Shown: positions 18,363 to 27,766, counted from the first letter of the stretch. The stretch is 64,000 nucleotides of DNA from Curvibacter sp. CHRR-16 (GCF_018474005.1 NZ_JAHCSH010000005.1:248001-312000), one strand, 5' to 3'. A program made the numbers and translations. Notes: generated from the letters alone by a model not told the origin.

Positions 18363-19487
18363 ATGCAACGACATGATCACGCACTTCTGAGCACCAGCCT
18401 GGGCACCCAGCGCGTGGTCAGCAGCTTCCACTATGGCCAAGCACTGGCTGGCTACCCCAAGGTCTACATCCAAGCCAGCTTGCACGCCGAAGAAATCCCC
18501 GGCATGTTGGTCGCCCACTTGCTCAAGCAAACCCTGCTCGAAGCAGAACAAGCCGGTCGGCTACCTGGCAGCGTGGTGCTGGTGCCCGCGGCCAACCCCA
18601 TAGGACTGGCTCAGCGCTTGGACTACAAAGCCATGGGGCGCTTTGAGCTGGGCAGCTCCGAAAACTTCAACCGCCACTACCCCGACTTGGCCCAAGCCAT
18701 CGCCGCACACGTAGCGCCCCAATTGGGCAGCGATGCCGCTGCCAATGTGCGCACCATCCGTGCCGCCGTCGGCCACTACCTGCAGCAGTGGCAACCCACC
18801 ACCGAACTCGATAGCCTGCGCAAAACGCTGGTAGGCTTGGCCTACGACGCCGACGTGGTGCTGGACATGCACTGCGACTGGGAGGCCACTCCCCACCTCT
18901 ACACCCTCAATAGCTGCTGGCCCACCATCGCCCCTTTGGCGCAACTGCTGCAAGCCAAAACCGTCTTGGTCACCGACGAAGGCGAGCACTCTTTCGAAGA
19001 ATGTTTTAGCTGGGTCTGGACCGTGTTGCACCGACAACTCCACACCCCGGAGCGTCCCATCCCGCAAGCCTGCGCCAGTACCACCTTAGAGCTGCGCGGC
19101 GAAGGCGACGTGAACTACCCCTACGCCCAACACGATGCGCAAGCCATAGCCGCCTACCTGGCGCATTTGGGCGTTTTGCAAACCAGCGATCCGCTAACCC
19201 TGCCTGCTCCCGCATGCCAAGCCACGCCCTTGGCGGGTTCTCAAAGCCTGCGTGCGCCCCACGCCGGGGTGGTGGTGTTCCTGCACCAGCCGGGCGAATT
19301 CATCCGCGTGGGGGAAGCCGTGGCCCACATCGTCAACCCCATCGACGACCTCACCACCCCCGTCTGCGCCGAGGTGGAAGGCGTTTTCTACGCCCGCATC
19401 AAAGACCGTTACGTCCACGCGCACTGCGAAATCGGCCGCATTGCGGGGGCCTTGCCCTTCAAAACAGGCCCTTTGCTAGGCGTTTGA
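18363..19487 (+). CDS. M14-family succinylglutamate desuccinylase/aspartoacylase-like hydrolase
   Basis: A 374-aa zinc carboxypeptidase-fold amidohydrolase. Zinc ligands are expected in QASLHAEEIPGM (His and Glu, around residue 40) and in VLDMHCDWEA; TTLELRGEGD may supply the catalytic Glu. The C-terminal 80 residues form a beta-sandwich typical of the AstE/aspartoacylase group (APHAGVVVFLHQPGEFIRVG). Members remove acyl groups from N-acyl amino acids. Placement inside an amino acid ABC transporter operon suggests it processes the imported compound, perhaps an acylated or conjugated basic amino acid. The specificity is inference. Confidence 0.8.
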   Translation: MQRHDHALLSTSLGTQRVVSSFHYGQALAGYPKVYIQASLHAEEIPGMLVAHLLKQTLLEAEQAGRLPGSVVLVPAANPIGLAQRLDYKAMGRFELGSSENFNRHYPDLAQAIAAHVAPQLGSDAAANVRTIRAAVGHYLQQWQPTTELDSLRKTLVGLAYDADVVLDMHCDWEATPHLYTLNSCWPTIAPLAQLLQAKTVLVTDEGEHSFEECFSWVWTVLHRQLHTPERPIPQACASTTLELRGEGDVNYPYAQHDAQAIAAYLAHLGVLQTSDPLTLPAPACQATPLAGSQSLRAPHAGVVVFLHQPGEFIRVGEAVAHIVNPIDDLTTPVCAEVEGVFYARIKDRYVHAHCEIGRIAGALPFKTGPLLGV

Positions 19488-19509
19488 CCCCACTTTTCTC
19501 CGTCTGACC

Positions 19510-20286
19510 ATGACCACCTCCCCCATCAAACTGCAAGTCACCGACATCCACAAACGCTTTGGCAGCAACGAGGTGCTCAAAGGCGTGTCCCTCACCGCCC
19601 GGGCGGGCGATGTGATCAGCATCATTGGCAGCTCGGGTTCCGGAAAAAGCACCTTTTTGCGCTGCATCAACCTGCTGGAAAAGCCATCGCAAGGCAGCAT
19701 CGCAGTGGCTGGTGAGGCCCTGCAGCTCCAAGCCGATGCCCAAGGCCAACTGCAGGCCCAAGACTCCAAGCAGTTGCAACGCTTGCGCACCAAATTGGCC
19801 ATGGTGTTCCAGCACTTCAACCTGTGGTCGCACATGACGGTGCTGCAAAACATCATCGAAGTGCCTGTGCACGTGCTGGGCGTTCCCAAAGACCAAGCCG
19901 TGGAAAGCGCCCGCCAATACCTGGCCAAAGTGGGCCTGAGCAATGTGGAAGACCGCTACCCCAACCACATGAGCGGCGGCCAACAACAGCGCGTGGCCAT
20001 TGCCCGCGCCTTGGCCGTGGAGCCCGAAGTGCTGCTGTTTGACGAACCCACCAGCGCGCTCGACCCGGAGTTGGTCACTGAGGTGCTCAAGGTCATGAAA
20101 ACCTTGGCCCAAGAAGGCCGCACCATGGTGGTCGTCACCCACGAAATGGGCTTTGCCCGCGAGGTGTCCAACCACGTAGTGTTTCTGCACAAAGGCTTGG
20201 TGGAGGAAGAAGGCGATCCCGCCACCGTACTGACCCAACCGCGCAGCGAGCGCTTGGCGCAGTTCTTGAGCGGCAGCCTCAAGTAA
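19510..20286 (+). CDS. polar amino acid ABC transporter ATPase, HisP type
   Basis: A 258-aa ABC ATPase. Walker A is GSSGSGKSTFLRCINLLE, the signature is MSGGQQQRVAIARAL, Walker B is VLLFDEPTSALDPE, and the switch His lies in VVVTHEMGFAREV. The RCINLLE and HFNLWSHMTVLQNI segments place it in the HisP/GlnQ/ArtP group. The insertion after Walker A is as long as in HisP. It is the last gene of the five-gene transporter operon and energises the two permeases. Confidence 0.92.
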   Translation: MTTSPIKLQVTDIHKRFGSNEVLKGVSLTARAGDVISIIGSSGSGKSTFLRCINLLEKPSQGSIAVAGEALQLQADAQGQLQAQDSKQLQRLRTKLAMVFQHFNLWSHMTVLQNIIEVPVHVLGVPKDQAVESARQYLAKVGLSNVEDRYPNHMSGGQQQRVAIARALAVEPEVLLFDEPTSALDPELVTEVLKVMKTLAQEGRTMVVVTHEMGFAREVSNHVVFLHKGLVEEEGDPATVLTQPRSERLAQFLSGSLK

Positions 20287-20341
20287 GCTCCACCGGCACC
20301 CCAGCCATGCGTAGCAGGGCCTTCACGGCGGTGAGAACCTT

Positions 20342-20839
20342 TCAGGCATTGCGGTCCACCCGCAGGGCCAGCACCACCGAGGTAGTGGTCTTGATCACAC
20401 CGTCGATTTCGCCGATCTCGTCCAGCAGCGCGTCCAGGCGCATCGTGGTGTCAGCCCGCAGCAGAGCCATGTAGTCGAACTCGCCGCTCACAGAAGCGAG
20501 GCGCCGCAACTCGGGCAGACGGGTGAGGCGGGCGATCACCTCGCGCTGGGCCTTGGGGCTGATGGAGATGCCCACGTAGGCCTGCACGCCGCGGTCCAGC
20601 GCCTCGCTGCCCAGACGCGCGGTGTAGCCCACGATCACTGAATCGGCCTCCAGTCGCGCTAGGCGCGCCACCACAGTGGTGCGTGCCACACCCAGTTTGC
20701 GTGCGAGGTTGGCCGTGCTCTCGCGGGCGTTGGCTTGCAGCAGTGCTATCAGGTCGCGGTCGATCTGATCTTTGGGAGCGGCTGGCATGGGGGCTGCCCC
20801 CAGGGCCGGTGTGTCGGGGTAATCTAGGTTTGCGTGCAT
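20342..20839 (-). CDS. Lrp/AsnC family transcriptional regulator
   Basis: A 165-aa regulator. The HTH (DQIDRDLIALLQANARESTA, then ARTTVVARLARLEAD) is followed by an RAM/AsnC effector domain (about 75-160). The first 17-25 residues are not part of the conserved domain; an internal ATG at 20788 (MPAAPKDQIDRD) gives a standard Lrp length. The upstream ATG lies within a sequence related to the direct repeats of the neighbouring transposon, so the annotated N-terminus may have been changed by an insertion. It converges on the ABC transporter operon (56-base gap), which it may regulate. Confidence 0.85.
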   Translation of the reverse strand: MHANLDYPDTPALGAAPMPAAPKDQIDRDLIALLQANARESTANLARKLGVARTTVVARLARLEADSVIVGYTARLGSEALDRGVQAYVGISISPKAQREVIARLTRLPELRRLASVSGEFDYMALLRADTTMRLDALLDEIGEIDGVIKTTTSVVLALRVDRNA

Positions 20840-20852
20840 TTTGTAGCGCTTT
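20829..20852 (+). repeat. left-hand copy of the TTTGCGTGCA...TTGTAGCG repeat
   Basis: This stretch matches 21 of 24 positions of the core of the two 33-base repeats at 23906 and 23991 and lies in the same orientation. It overlaps the start codon of the Lrp gene. About 84 bases further on (around 20911-20933) a weaker match (TTCGG.CAATTG.A.C) keeps the same spacing as the right-hand pair. It probably marks the left side of the transposon or of the accessory region. Confidence 0.5.
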
Positions 20853-20946
20853 CAACCAAGGGTAAACCCTTGGTTTTTAAGCCCTCGATTCAGTCTCTGC
20901 TCGCCAGTTATAGTGTTCGGCAATTGCAACCCCACAGGGAGATGCT

Positions 20947-23898
20947 TTGGCCGGATTTCATTTGCGATTCGTCGGCTCCAAGGAGCTTCCAAAGTCCCTG
21001 TCGGACTTTGATGTCGAACAGTCTTTCAAGCTGAGTTCTGGGGACATCGCGGCAATCCGCGAACGCTTCCGGACGGACCGCAGGCTTGGGGCCGCTGTTC
21101 AACTGGTGGTGCTCCGAGCAACCGGTCGAGTCCTCGACCGTGCGACCTACCTTCCGCGCACCCTACTCAAGTCTCTGTGCCACTCACTTGGTTTGAGTGA
21201 AACGGCGATAGGCTCATTGAAGACCATCTATAAGCGAGTCGCCACCCTCTACGACCATCAAAGATGGGCCCGCGAAGTAGCAGGAATCAGCGATATAGAT
21301 GATGCTGTTTTGGCCGAGTTGGCATTGGCATTGGCCGAGCTGACGAAGACGGCAGCTTCTGTGGACGACTTGGTTCAGGCTGCAGAGCGATGGCTGTTTG
21401 ATCGCCGTTATCTGCTTCCATCGGACCGGGTTTTGCGTGACCATGCTCGCGATGCATTTGCCTCCACGGAGGCCATGGCCACGGCAGGAATCAAGAAGGA
21501 AATTCCTACTCCCGCACGCAAGCATATGGTTTCCTCAGTGTTCTCACCACGCCGCGGGCGCACGGGTGGAACTATGCTGGAGTGGCTCAAAACGCCACCA
21601 GGTAAACACAGCCCCACCACCTTGGCTGAGGTTTCAGAAAAGATCACTTATCTCAAGACGCTGGAAGTCGACAAGTGGCCGCTCAGTCACATCTCCACCG
21701 CGCGTATGCGCGCCTATGCCCAAGCAGTTGCGAACCGTCCGCCTTTTGACACCAGGCGTCTGAGCGATGACACCCAGATGCTGGAGGTCACCTGCTTCTT
21801 GCGAGTCACCTTGCTGGATCTCACCGACACCTTGATGTACTTGACCGGACGCCGTGTGAATGATCTGGTACGGCATGCCTCTGGGCGGGTCCTCAGCAAG
21901 CAGGCGCGTACCGCGGTCGAATACCGGCAGCAGCGAGATGAAATGCGCTTGATCATTCATGCGGAAGGCACAACTTCCGACGAGAAGATCGAAGCCCTCA
22001 AGAAGCTCATACCCGCCGATGAGTCCGCTGCAGCAATTGGTCACGCCGCACTGGTACGCCAGTCTCTGATTGACGACACCACCAAGGTGACCTCCCTGCT
22101 GAATGTCTTCTCTGATTTGGAGATCAAGGGGGATTCGGCACAACGGCCGCTCAAACAGGTGATGGCCCTGCGAGAGCTTGATGCCAAAGGCATCAAGGAG
22201 CTTCCAGTGGACTTTGACGTGAGCATTGTCGACCCAAGCTGGCACGAGCTGCTCAACGACAAAGACCGGAGCAAGGCATTCGCTGCGTTGAAGGCATCAA
22301 CCATGCTGGCGGTTCGCCATGGTTTTCGGAGTTCTCGGCTTTGGGTCGATCACAGCTGGGACTACCGCAACCGAGAAGATTTGCTTATCCCTCCGGCGCA
22401 ATGGAAGAAAGACCGACTGCGCTTGATCAGTGCATTGAGTCTGAATGCGGATCCAGAAAAATTCCTCACCCGGTTGTACGCCCACGTGGAGGCTGGCCTG
22501 CAAGCCCTGTCCGAAGCGGTAGAAGCTGGTGAAGTCAGTATTGACGAAAGTGGTCTGGTGCATTTGCCCCAGATGGAGGCGTTGGCACAGGACCAGGCCA
22601 TTGACGCGAGCCGGAATGCGATGTTTGCCAGCATTGGAGAGGTTCAGATTGGCGACATCATTGTGGAAATGGACGCAGCCACAGGATTTAGCGAAGTACT
22701 GCTGGGCCGACGCGCAAAGTCCACCCAGGAGCTGGTCTCTTGCTACGCGGCACTGTTGGCCCACGGTACCGAGAACGATGCCAAAGGCGTGGCAGCGATG
22801 ATTCCAGGCGTCGAAGTCGCTCATATTTCTGCGGCGATGCGCTCCCTGGAGGCGCATGGGCGCCTGCGTCGGGCCAACGACCGTGTCGTGGAGTTCCAGC
22901 GTCAGCACGCCATCACGGCCAATTGGGGTTCGGGTACCAAGGCGTCTTCGGACATGATGGCGCTGGACGCTTCCCGGCACCTGTACAACTCCAGAACCGA
23001 TCCCCGGCGTCGAACCAGGGCGATCGGTCTTTATACCCACGTCCTGGATGTCTACGGGGTTGCCCATGACGAACCTATCGTCCACAACGAACGGCAAGGG
23101 TCAGTGGCCGTCAGCGGAGTTGAGGAATACAACGCCATGCAGACAGACGAACGCATGCGGTTGTCTTTGTTGGCGGTTGACACCCATGGCTACACGTTCG
23201 TCGCGATGACGTTCAGCAAGTTTCTGGGTTTTGATTTGTGCCCCCAGATGCGAGACCTCGCGGAACGTCGGCTTTACTTGCCCCGGTCAATCAAGATACC
23301 CGAGAACTTGGAGCGTATCGCGCTCACGAATGTGTCTGAGCGTGCGATTCACAAGGGGTGGGATGAGTTGCTACGCCTCGTTGCCTCGATTCGCAGCGGT
23401 CTGGTGACCCCCAAAGAACTGCTCGAAAAGATGGGTTCGTCGGCCCAAGGTGATCCCACGCACAAGGCGGCGGACCAATTGGGACGCCTGTTGCGCACGC
23501 TGTTTTTGTGTGATTACTTCAGCAACCCAGAGTTTCGGCGTGAAATACATACCTTGCTGAACCGTGGGGAGTCCGTCCACCAGTTGCAACGGGCTATCTA
23601 CTTCGGCCGGTTGGCCGCGGAGCGCGGACGCCGGCGGGACGAAATCCGGGCGATTTCTGGCTCACACACTCTTTTGACCAATTTGGTCATTGCCTGGAAC
23701 ACCATGAAGATGCAGCAAGTCGTCGATCGCTGGCGCAAGGAAAAGTACCCGATTGAAGATCTCTGGCTGCGCCGCATGGGACCAGTTCACTTCGGGCACA
23801 TCAATTTCCGTGGACTCATGGCATTTGGCGTGGAACGCTATGCCGACGCATTGTTGGATCAGCCACCCCAAAAACGCAGGGCCAGTGGTGGCGCTTAA
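20947..23898 (+). mobile_element. tnpA: Tn3-family transposase
   Basis: An intact 983-aa DDE transposase of the Tn3 family. The N-terminal DUF4158-like DNA-binding region contains RRLGAAVQLVVLRATGR; the catalytic core has Asp residues in SSDMMALDASRHLY and LLAVDTHGYTF, and the C-terminal Tn3 region reads LLNRGESVHQLQRAIYFGRL and LVIAWNTMKMQQVVDRW. The start is TTG at 20947 behind a good CAGGGAG ribosome site; no in-frame ATG lies upstream before a stop. No serine resolvase adjoins it, and the expected 38-base terminal inverted repeats could not be recognised. Related direct repeats lie on both sides. It marks the left edge of the accessory region. Confidence 0.9.
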
Positions 23899-23905
23899 TT
23901 TTTAG

Positions 23906-23938
23906 GCGTTACTGATTTGCGTGCAAATTGTAGCGGTT
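23906..23938 (+). repeat. 33-base direct repeat, copy 1
   Basis: It begins eight bases after the tnpA stop codon. It differs from copy 2 at a single base and contains the near-palindromic core TTTGCGTGCAAA. Possible roles are transposase binding sites, a recombination site, or an operator. Confidence 0.8.
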
Positions 23939-23990
23939 TGGAAAAATAAACTCATATAAATCAATGACTTACAAGTTCGCCATATTTTGA

Positions 23991-24023
23991 GCGTTACTGA
24001 TTTACGTGCAAATTGTAGCGGTT
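23991..24023 (+). repeat. 33-base direct repeat, copy 2
   Basis: 32 of 33 bases match copy 1, in the same orientation and 85 bases further on, about eight DNA turns. The 52 bases between the copies are AT-rich. A third, diverged copy lies left of tnpA. Confidence 0.8.
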
Positions 24024-24144
24024 AGCCATTTTTGGGCGTGCGTCGAAGGGATCCCCAATTCGAGGGAAATCGGGCTCCTATGTCCCGCGTTTAGGTAGTT
24101 ATTTTTTGACCCACAACAACAGCATTTGTCTGTTTATTGAACAC

Positions 24145-24870
24145 ATGACCTTTGTACTCAACATCCTGCACAAGGACTATTCTTTACTTGCTGCCGACCG
24201 TAGAGGGAAGTCAGATGGGCCAGTCAGTATGTCCGCCGGGGGCATTTCCATCACCACGACAGGTAACACCATCATCGACGGTGTTCAGAAAATCTACCTG
24301 AGCAAGAACGCAAACCAGGCCGTTGGGATTGCGGGCACCGTTGGTGATCATGGCTATCTGGAGGCATTTGCCGATGTGAGCGATGGCCAGACCGCATTGG
24401 AGTGCGTGAGCGATTTTGTCCATTTGGCATTCGACTTTGATGCCCGAGACCGGATGCTCAATGGCGAGGCGTTGATGGAAAACCAGTCCATCGTGACATT
24501 CTTTGACCCGGACAAAGGCGCATTTTTCTCCAGCCTGTACCTGTTCACACCGTTCACCCACGCTGTGCAGCTCTATGCCAGACGGGCCAACGCCAGTCCC
24601 ATGTTGCTTCACGTCGGTAGCGGCAGCAATAACTTTGAAAAAGCCGTTGGACTGGAGGAAATCAACAGTTTCGTGAAGCGGCTGGCCGAAGGGCTGGACT
24701 TGGAGGAGCGATTGACCTGGTTTGAGCAGGCGTTTGCCAAGGTCAGCGCCATTGATACCGGCTGCAGCTCATCCTATGAAGCTGTCATTGCCACCCGGGA
24801 CGCGCCTCAATTCACCTCTTTGCGCAGCAGCAACCAAATTTCCATTGTGCCCGCTCCACCGCGCAACTGA
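24145..24870 (+). CDS. proteasome beta-subunit-like Ntn hydrolase
   Basis: A 241-aa protein with the layout of a proteasome beta subunit. If Met is removed, Thr becomes residue 1 (MTFVLNILHKDYSLLAADRR), Asp in AADRR falls exactly at position 17, and the Lys of GVQKIYLSKN aligns with the catalytic Lys33 after an insertion of about 15 residues; AVGIAGTVGD matches the following strand. These are the Thr1/Asp17/Lys33 residues of proteasomes and HslV. The C-terminal half is divergent. ATG at 24145 is chosen because it exposes this Thr, though the ribosome site is weak and an in-frame start exists at 24106. It is convergent with the GHKL/STAS operon. Peptidase activity is inferred, not shown. Confidence 0.62.
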   Translation: MTFVLNILHKDYSLLAADRRGKSDGPVSMSAGGISITTTGNTIIDGVQKIYLSKNANQAVGIAGTVGDHGYLEAFADVSDGQTALECVSDFVHLAFDFDARDRMLNGEALMENQSIVTFFDPDKGAFFSSLYLFTPFTHAVQLYARRANASPMLLHVGSGSNNFEKAVGLEEINSFVKRLAEGLDLEERLTWFEQAFAKVSAIDTGCSSSYEAVIATRDAPQFTSLRSSNQISIVPAPPRN

Positions 24871-24981
24871 GACATCACATTTTTTGCGGGATTCAAGCGC
24901 GCGCGTTAAATTAAATGCGCACATAAAGCCTTGCATGTCACCAACGGATCTTGCCAAGAACAATCTTGGCCAGGGTCGGCG

Positions 24982-25317
24982 CTATCGGGCTGGAGACTTC
25001 TTCAATGCATGGGACAGGATGTCTCGCACATGGGCCACCCCGCCACCGTGGAGCGGCCCATCATCCAAGATGGAACCGCGGCCGTCTCTGTACCTGATGG
25101 TTGTTTTTGGGCGATTCGGTTCGGGAATGCTGTTCAGCTCATTCAATTTGTGAATGGTGTAGGTTCTTCGGCCAATTTTCTGAAGTGCATGGTGCTCTGA
25201 CATTTTCAGCACCGGGCCGCAGTATTGGCGCTCAGCCAAGACTTCCTCCAGTTCGCCCTGTGAGGCAGTTACCCAGGCCACCATCTCGTCCAATGAAGGC
25301 TCAATCATCACCAACAT
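24982..25317 (-). CDS. KfrB-like domain protein
   Basis: A 111-aa protein. Residues about 33-58 (YCGPVLKMSEHHALQKIGRR then IHKLNEL) resemble the KfrB domain found on IncP-type plasmids and integrative elements, with the pattern G-x-V, Q-x-x-G-R and H-x-x-x-L. It is the last gene of a six-gene minus-strand operon; its start overlaps the preceding gene by 17 bases. A KfrA-like protein is encoded 4 kb upstream on the same strand. Function is unknown beyond the plasmid-type association. Confidence 0.5.
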   Translation of the reverse strand: MLVMIEPSLDEMVAWVTASQGELEEVLAERQYCGPVLKMSEHHALQKIGRRTYTIHKLNELNSIPEPNRPKTTIRYRDGRGSILDDGPLHGGGVAHVRDILSHALKKSPAR

Positions 25318-26011
25318 TGGCTTGGAATTTGGCGATAGCCTGCATCATGGCGCGACTCGTTTTGCCCAGGTTCAATAGCGTCTGTTTGTGGTCCGGGACC
25401 GGTTGCGTGTTGTCGTTCAAGTACTGTTGAAGTGCACCACAGTAGTCCGAAAACTCATCCTCCATGGCTTCCAGTAGCGTCGCAACCTCCTTGTGGAGGT
25501 CTGCGGAAATCAACTCAAGGTTGAAAAAGGATGCACTGAACTCCCCAAAATTGGTGGTGCCTGCAGCCCAAAACTTCTTGGTGTCTTCGGCGGACGAAGT
25601 CGTTGAGGGAAGCGTACTGGACAAAGAGATGACGAACTTCACAAAGGGCTCTATGGCCACCGGAGAGACGACTTTACGAAGCCAGAAATCGTCGCTAATG
25701 GACTGTTTTCGCGCGCGTTGATCTTTGGCTCGGTTGTACTTGTACGCCAACCCACTCAATATCAATGCCGCAATGCTCGTGATAAGCGACGGGAGCGTCA
25801 GTAACCCTTTTTCCCACCAAGCCTCATCTGGCTTGCACATCAGCACGACAGCGGACGTTGGCCCATTAGCCACTTCGCAAGGCATCCCCACCACTAACGT
25901 GGTGGACTTGGTTTGTTCAACGGATTTGGGAGCGGAACTGGCAGTCGATGGCGCCTTGGCCGTCGCAGAAGCGGCTTGCTTAGGAGCGCCGGCCTGGGGC
26001 GATGTCACCAA
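25301..26011 (-). CDS. single-pass membrane protein of the GHKL/STAS operon
   Basis: A 236-aa protein not recognised as a known family. The first 60 residues are low-complexity (Ala/Ser/Thr/Pro/Lys), one transmembrane helix follows (LLTLPSLITSIAALILSGLA, about 70-90), and a basic stretch (KYNRAKDQRARKQ) suggests the remaining, mainly helical 140 residues are cytoplasmic. The start is TTG at 26011, six bases after the STAS-like gene, with GTG at 26008 as an alternative. The tight spacing places it in the same transcript as the ATPase and STAS-like protein, for which it could be a membrane anchor or effector. Confidence 0.6.
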   Translation of the reverse strand: MVTSPQAGAPKQAASATAKAPSTASSAPKSVEQTKSTTLVVGMPCEVANGPTSAVVLMCKPDEAWWEKGLLTLPSLITSIAALILSGLAYKYNRAKDQRARKQSISDDFWLRKVVSPVAIEPFVKFVISLSSTLPSTTSSAEDTKKFWAAGTTNFGEFSASFFNLELISADLHKEVATLLEAMEDEFSDYCGALQQYLNDNTQPVPDHKQTLLNLGKTSRAMMQAIAKFQANVGDD

Positions 26012-26017
26012 CCAAGC

Positions 26018-26344
26018 CTATGCAAACAGGTTTCTTGTCTGCAACGCACGTGCAACGTAGCCGTCCATCACCTCCTGGAGGAAGGCTGGTGCCTGGAAGT
26101 TGTAGCGCTTATAAAACGCTTCCTTGCTTCCTGCTTTGACAACGCTAGGGCCAAACAGTCCCAGGAAGAAGGAACTGCTGACAGTGTAGGTTTCCGTGGG
26201 AACCACGACGCTCACGGTAGCGCCTTCGGCATCCATGGCATCCAGATGCAGAGTCTCCCGTAGCAGTTCGCCACGTTGGCGGCCTGTATAGACGGGGCCG
26301 TTGTACTTTGCGAGATCAATCACAGTGATGACTTTTTCATTCAT
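26018..26344 (-). CDS. STAS-like (DUF4325) domain protein
   Basis: A 108-aa protein matching the STAS-like DUF4325 pattern: GELLRETLHL early, then VVVPTETYTVSSSFFLGLFG, a central strand-helix unit and a C-terminal helix. DUF4325 proteins are commonly encoded next to GHKL ATPases, as here: the start overlaps the ATPase stop by four bases. By analogy with SpoIIAA/SpoIIAB the pair may form a phosphorylation or partner-switching couple; that is inference. Confidence 0.65.
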   Translation of the reverse strand: MNEKVITVIDLAKYNGPVYTGRQRGELLRETLHLDAMDAEGATVSVVVPTETYTVSSSFFLGLFGPSVVKAGSKEAFYKRYNFQAPAFLQEVMDGYVARALQTRNLFA

Positions 26345-27678
26345 TTGCCTTCCCCCTCACTAGTGCTGAGTTTGGCAGTCGAAAGTGGAAATTTGATGCT
26401 CAGTATAGTCCCAGGGAAGTAAACCCCCTTCAACTCGTGGACAAACCTACTATCGGGTCTTTGGTGCAGATCATTAGCCTTATTGAAGGCGATGATCCTT
26501 ACACCGTTCTGATTCGGCTCCATTTTGTAAGTTCCATCGAACTGTACATGGGTGGATCCTGAGACCAAGGCCATACGGGCTTTGGAATCGGGGAACTCTT
26601 TGGTGCATTCCGCGTGCACCTTCTGAAAAAACTCAATCAGGTCCACACTGCCGTTGCCTCTGGTGTCTGTAGTGCTGTTGTTTTTGGTGCTGACATGTCC
26701 CTGCAACGCAATCAGTGTGTACAGGTCATCTGGGCGCCAACCAGCGGTAAACAAGCCCCCCTGTTGGTGTAAATCAATGTAACTCTGAACCTGATCGCGT
26801 GTGTAGTGGCCGGCAGGTAGTGCCTCAAAAGTCTGGGCAATTGTCCTTCCAAAGCTAAAAATCACGATTTCACAGAGCGGAACAGCCAAATGCGTATCCA
26901 AATACCCCTGGATGGACCAGTCCAGCATGCCCGCATGTTCTTCTGCATTGTCAATGACCTCTCCGATGTACTGGCAAAGTCGGTGTCGAGCTGGCGGAGT
27001 CAACGTCTTGGAGACACGCTTGAGGCAACCGTTAATGTGATCAGCGAATTTTTGGGTGACTCGTGATTTCAGATCCGACTCATTGGGGCGAACGGCGCGG
27101 ATGTAGTGTTTGCATCGCCAATCGAAGACCTCCAGGCCCGCAGCCTCTTCGGGAAGGGGGTACTCATGTTTGACCTCCAACTTCTTGATGACTCCCATAG
27201 CCCGCACAAACCGGCGTAGCCCCGGGTCGGATGGATAACTTCCGCTCCAATGCAAGCGGCGCCCGGTTCGACGGGCTTGCACCCGCAGCTCGTCCACCAG
27301 TACATCCAGAATGGCGTTAGCACCAAGGTCGTAGCTCTTTGCCTCGCTCAAATTGATCGCGATACGCCTGAAACGGCGCACCAGGAGCTGGCGGGCCAAC
27401 GGGATCAGCGCATGCAAAGTCCCTTCGGGATTCTCAATCAAGGAAAAAACCGCGGGTGCCTTGAATGTCACCTTGCCTTTGAGAATCTCTTTGGCAACGG
27501 TATTGCCTGCAACCATCTCAATGATTCGGGAGCGCGTTCCAAAGTGCTTTCCGATGATTTCGTGGTGGGATTCCTTGCGGCGCTTGTCGCGCCAAATGCG
27601 GTTGGCGCGCCTACCGAGCTTGGCCTGGTTCTTGTTGCGCAAGTACAGCGGTACGTCGATTTTCGCTAAATGCTTCAT
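26341..27678 (-). CDS. GHKL-type ATP-binding protein
   Basis: A 445-aa protein with a divergent histidine-kinase-type ATPase domain. The N box is QYIGEVIDNAEEHAGM (Glu240, Asn244, His248); the G1 region is altered (IVIFSFGRTI in place of DxGxG) and the G2-like loop is TRGNGS at about 339-344. The N-terminal half is basic (residues 1-50) and contains a STAS-like strand-helix (RRIAINLSEAKSYDLGANAI). No phospho-accepting H box or sensor domain is present, so it is not a two-component kinase. It is coupled to the STAS-like gene downstream. Altered G1 could reduce hydrolysis but need not prevent ATP binding. Confidence 0.62.
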   Translation of the reverse strand: MKHLAKIDVPLYLRNKNQAKLGRRANRIWRDKRRKESHHEIIGKHFGTRSRIIEMVAGNTVAKEILKGKVTFKAPAVFSLIENPEGTLHALIPLARQLLVRRFRRIAINLSEAKSYDLGANAILDVLVDELRVQARRTGRRLHWSGSYPSDPGLRRFVRAMGVIKKLEVKHEYPLPEEAAGLEVFDWRCKHYIRAVRPNESDLKSRVTQKFADHINGCLKRVSKTLTPPARHRLCQYIGEVIDNAEEHAGMLDWSIQGYLDTHLAVPLCEIVIFSFGRTIAQTFEALPAGHYTRDQVQSYIDLHQQGGLFTAGWRPDDLYTLIALQGHVSTKNNSTTDTRGNGSVDLIEFFQKVHAECTKEFPDSKARMALVSGSTHVQFDGTYKMEPNQNGVRIIAFNKANDLHQRPDSRFVHELKGVYFPGTILSIKFPLSTAKLSTSEGEGK

Positions 27679-27766
27679 TGGCGTTTTGGATGTTTTTTAG
27701 CCTGGACGCGCAAGCCTTTGCCATGACGTCCTCCCCGGAAAGCATTCTGCATCCCAATTCGTCCAT

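Noticed and set aside
20820-24060. Classical 38-base Tn3 terminal inverted repeats
   Set aside because: GGGG-starting and CCCC-ending candidates (near 20816 and 24020-24054) were compared by eye and do not match each other in inverted orientation, so the element ends are left open.
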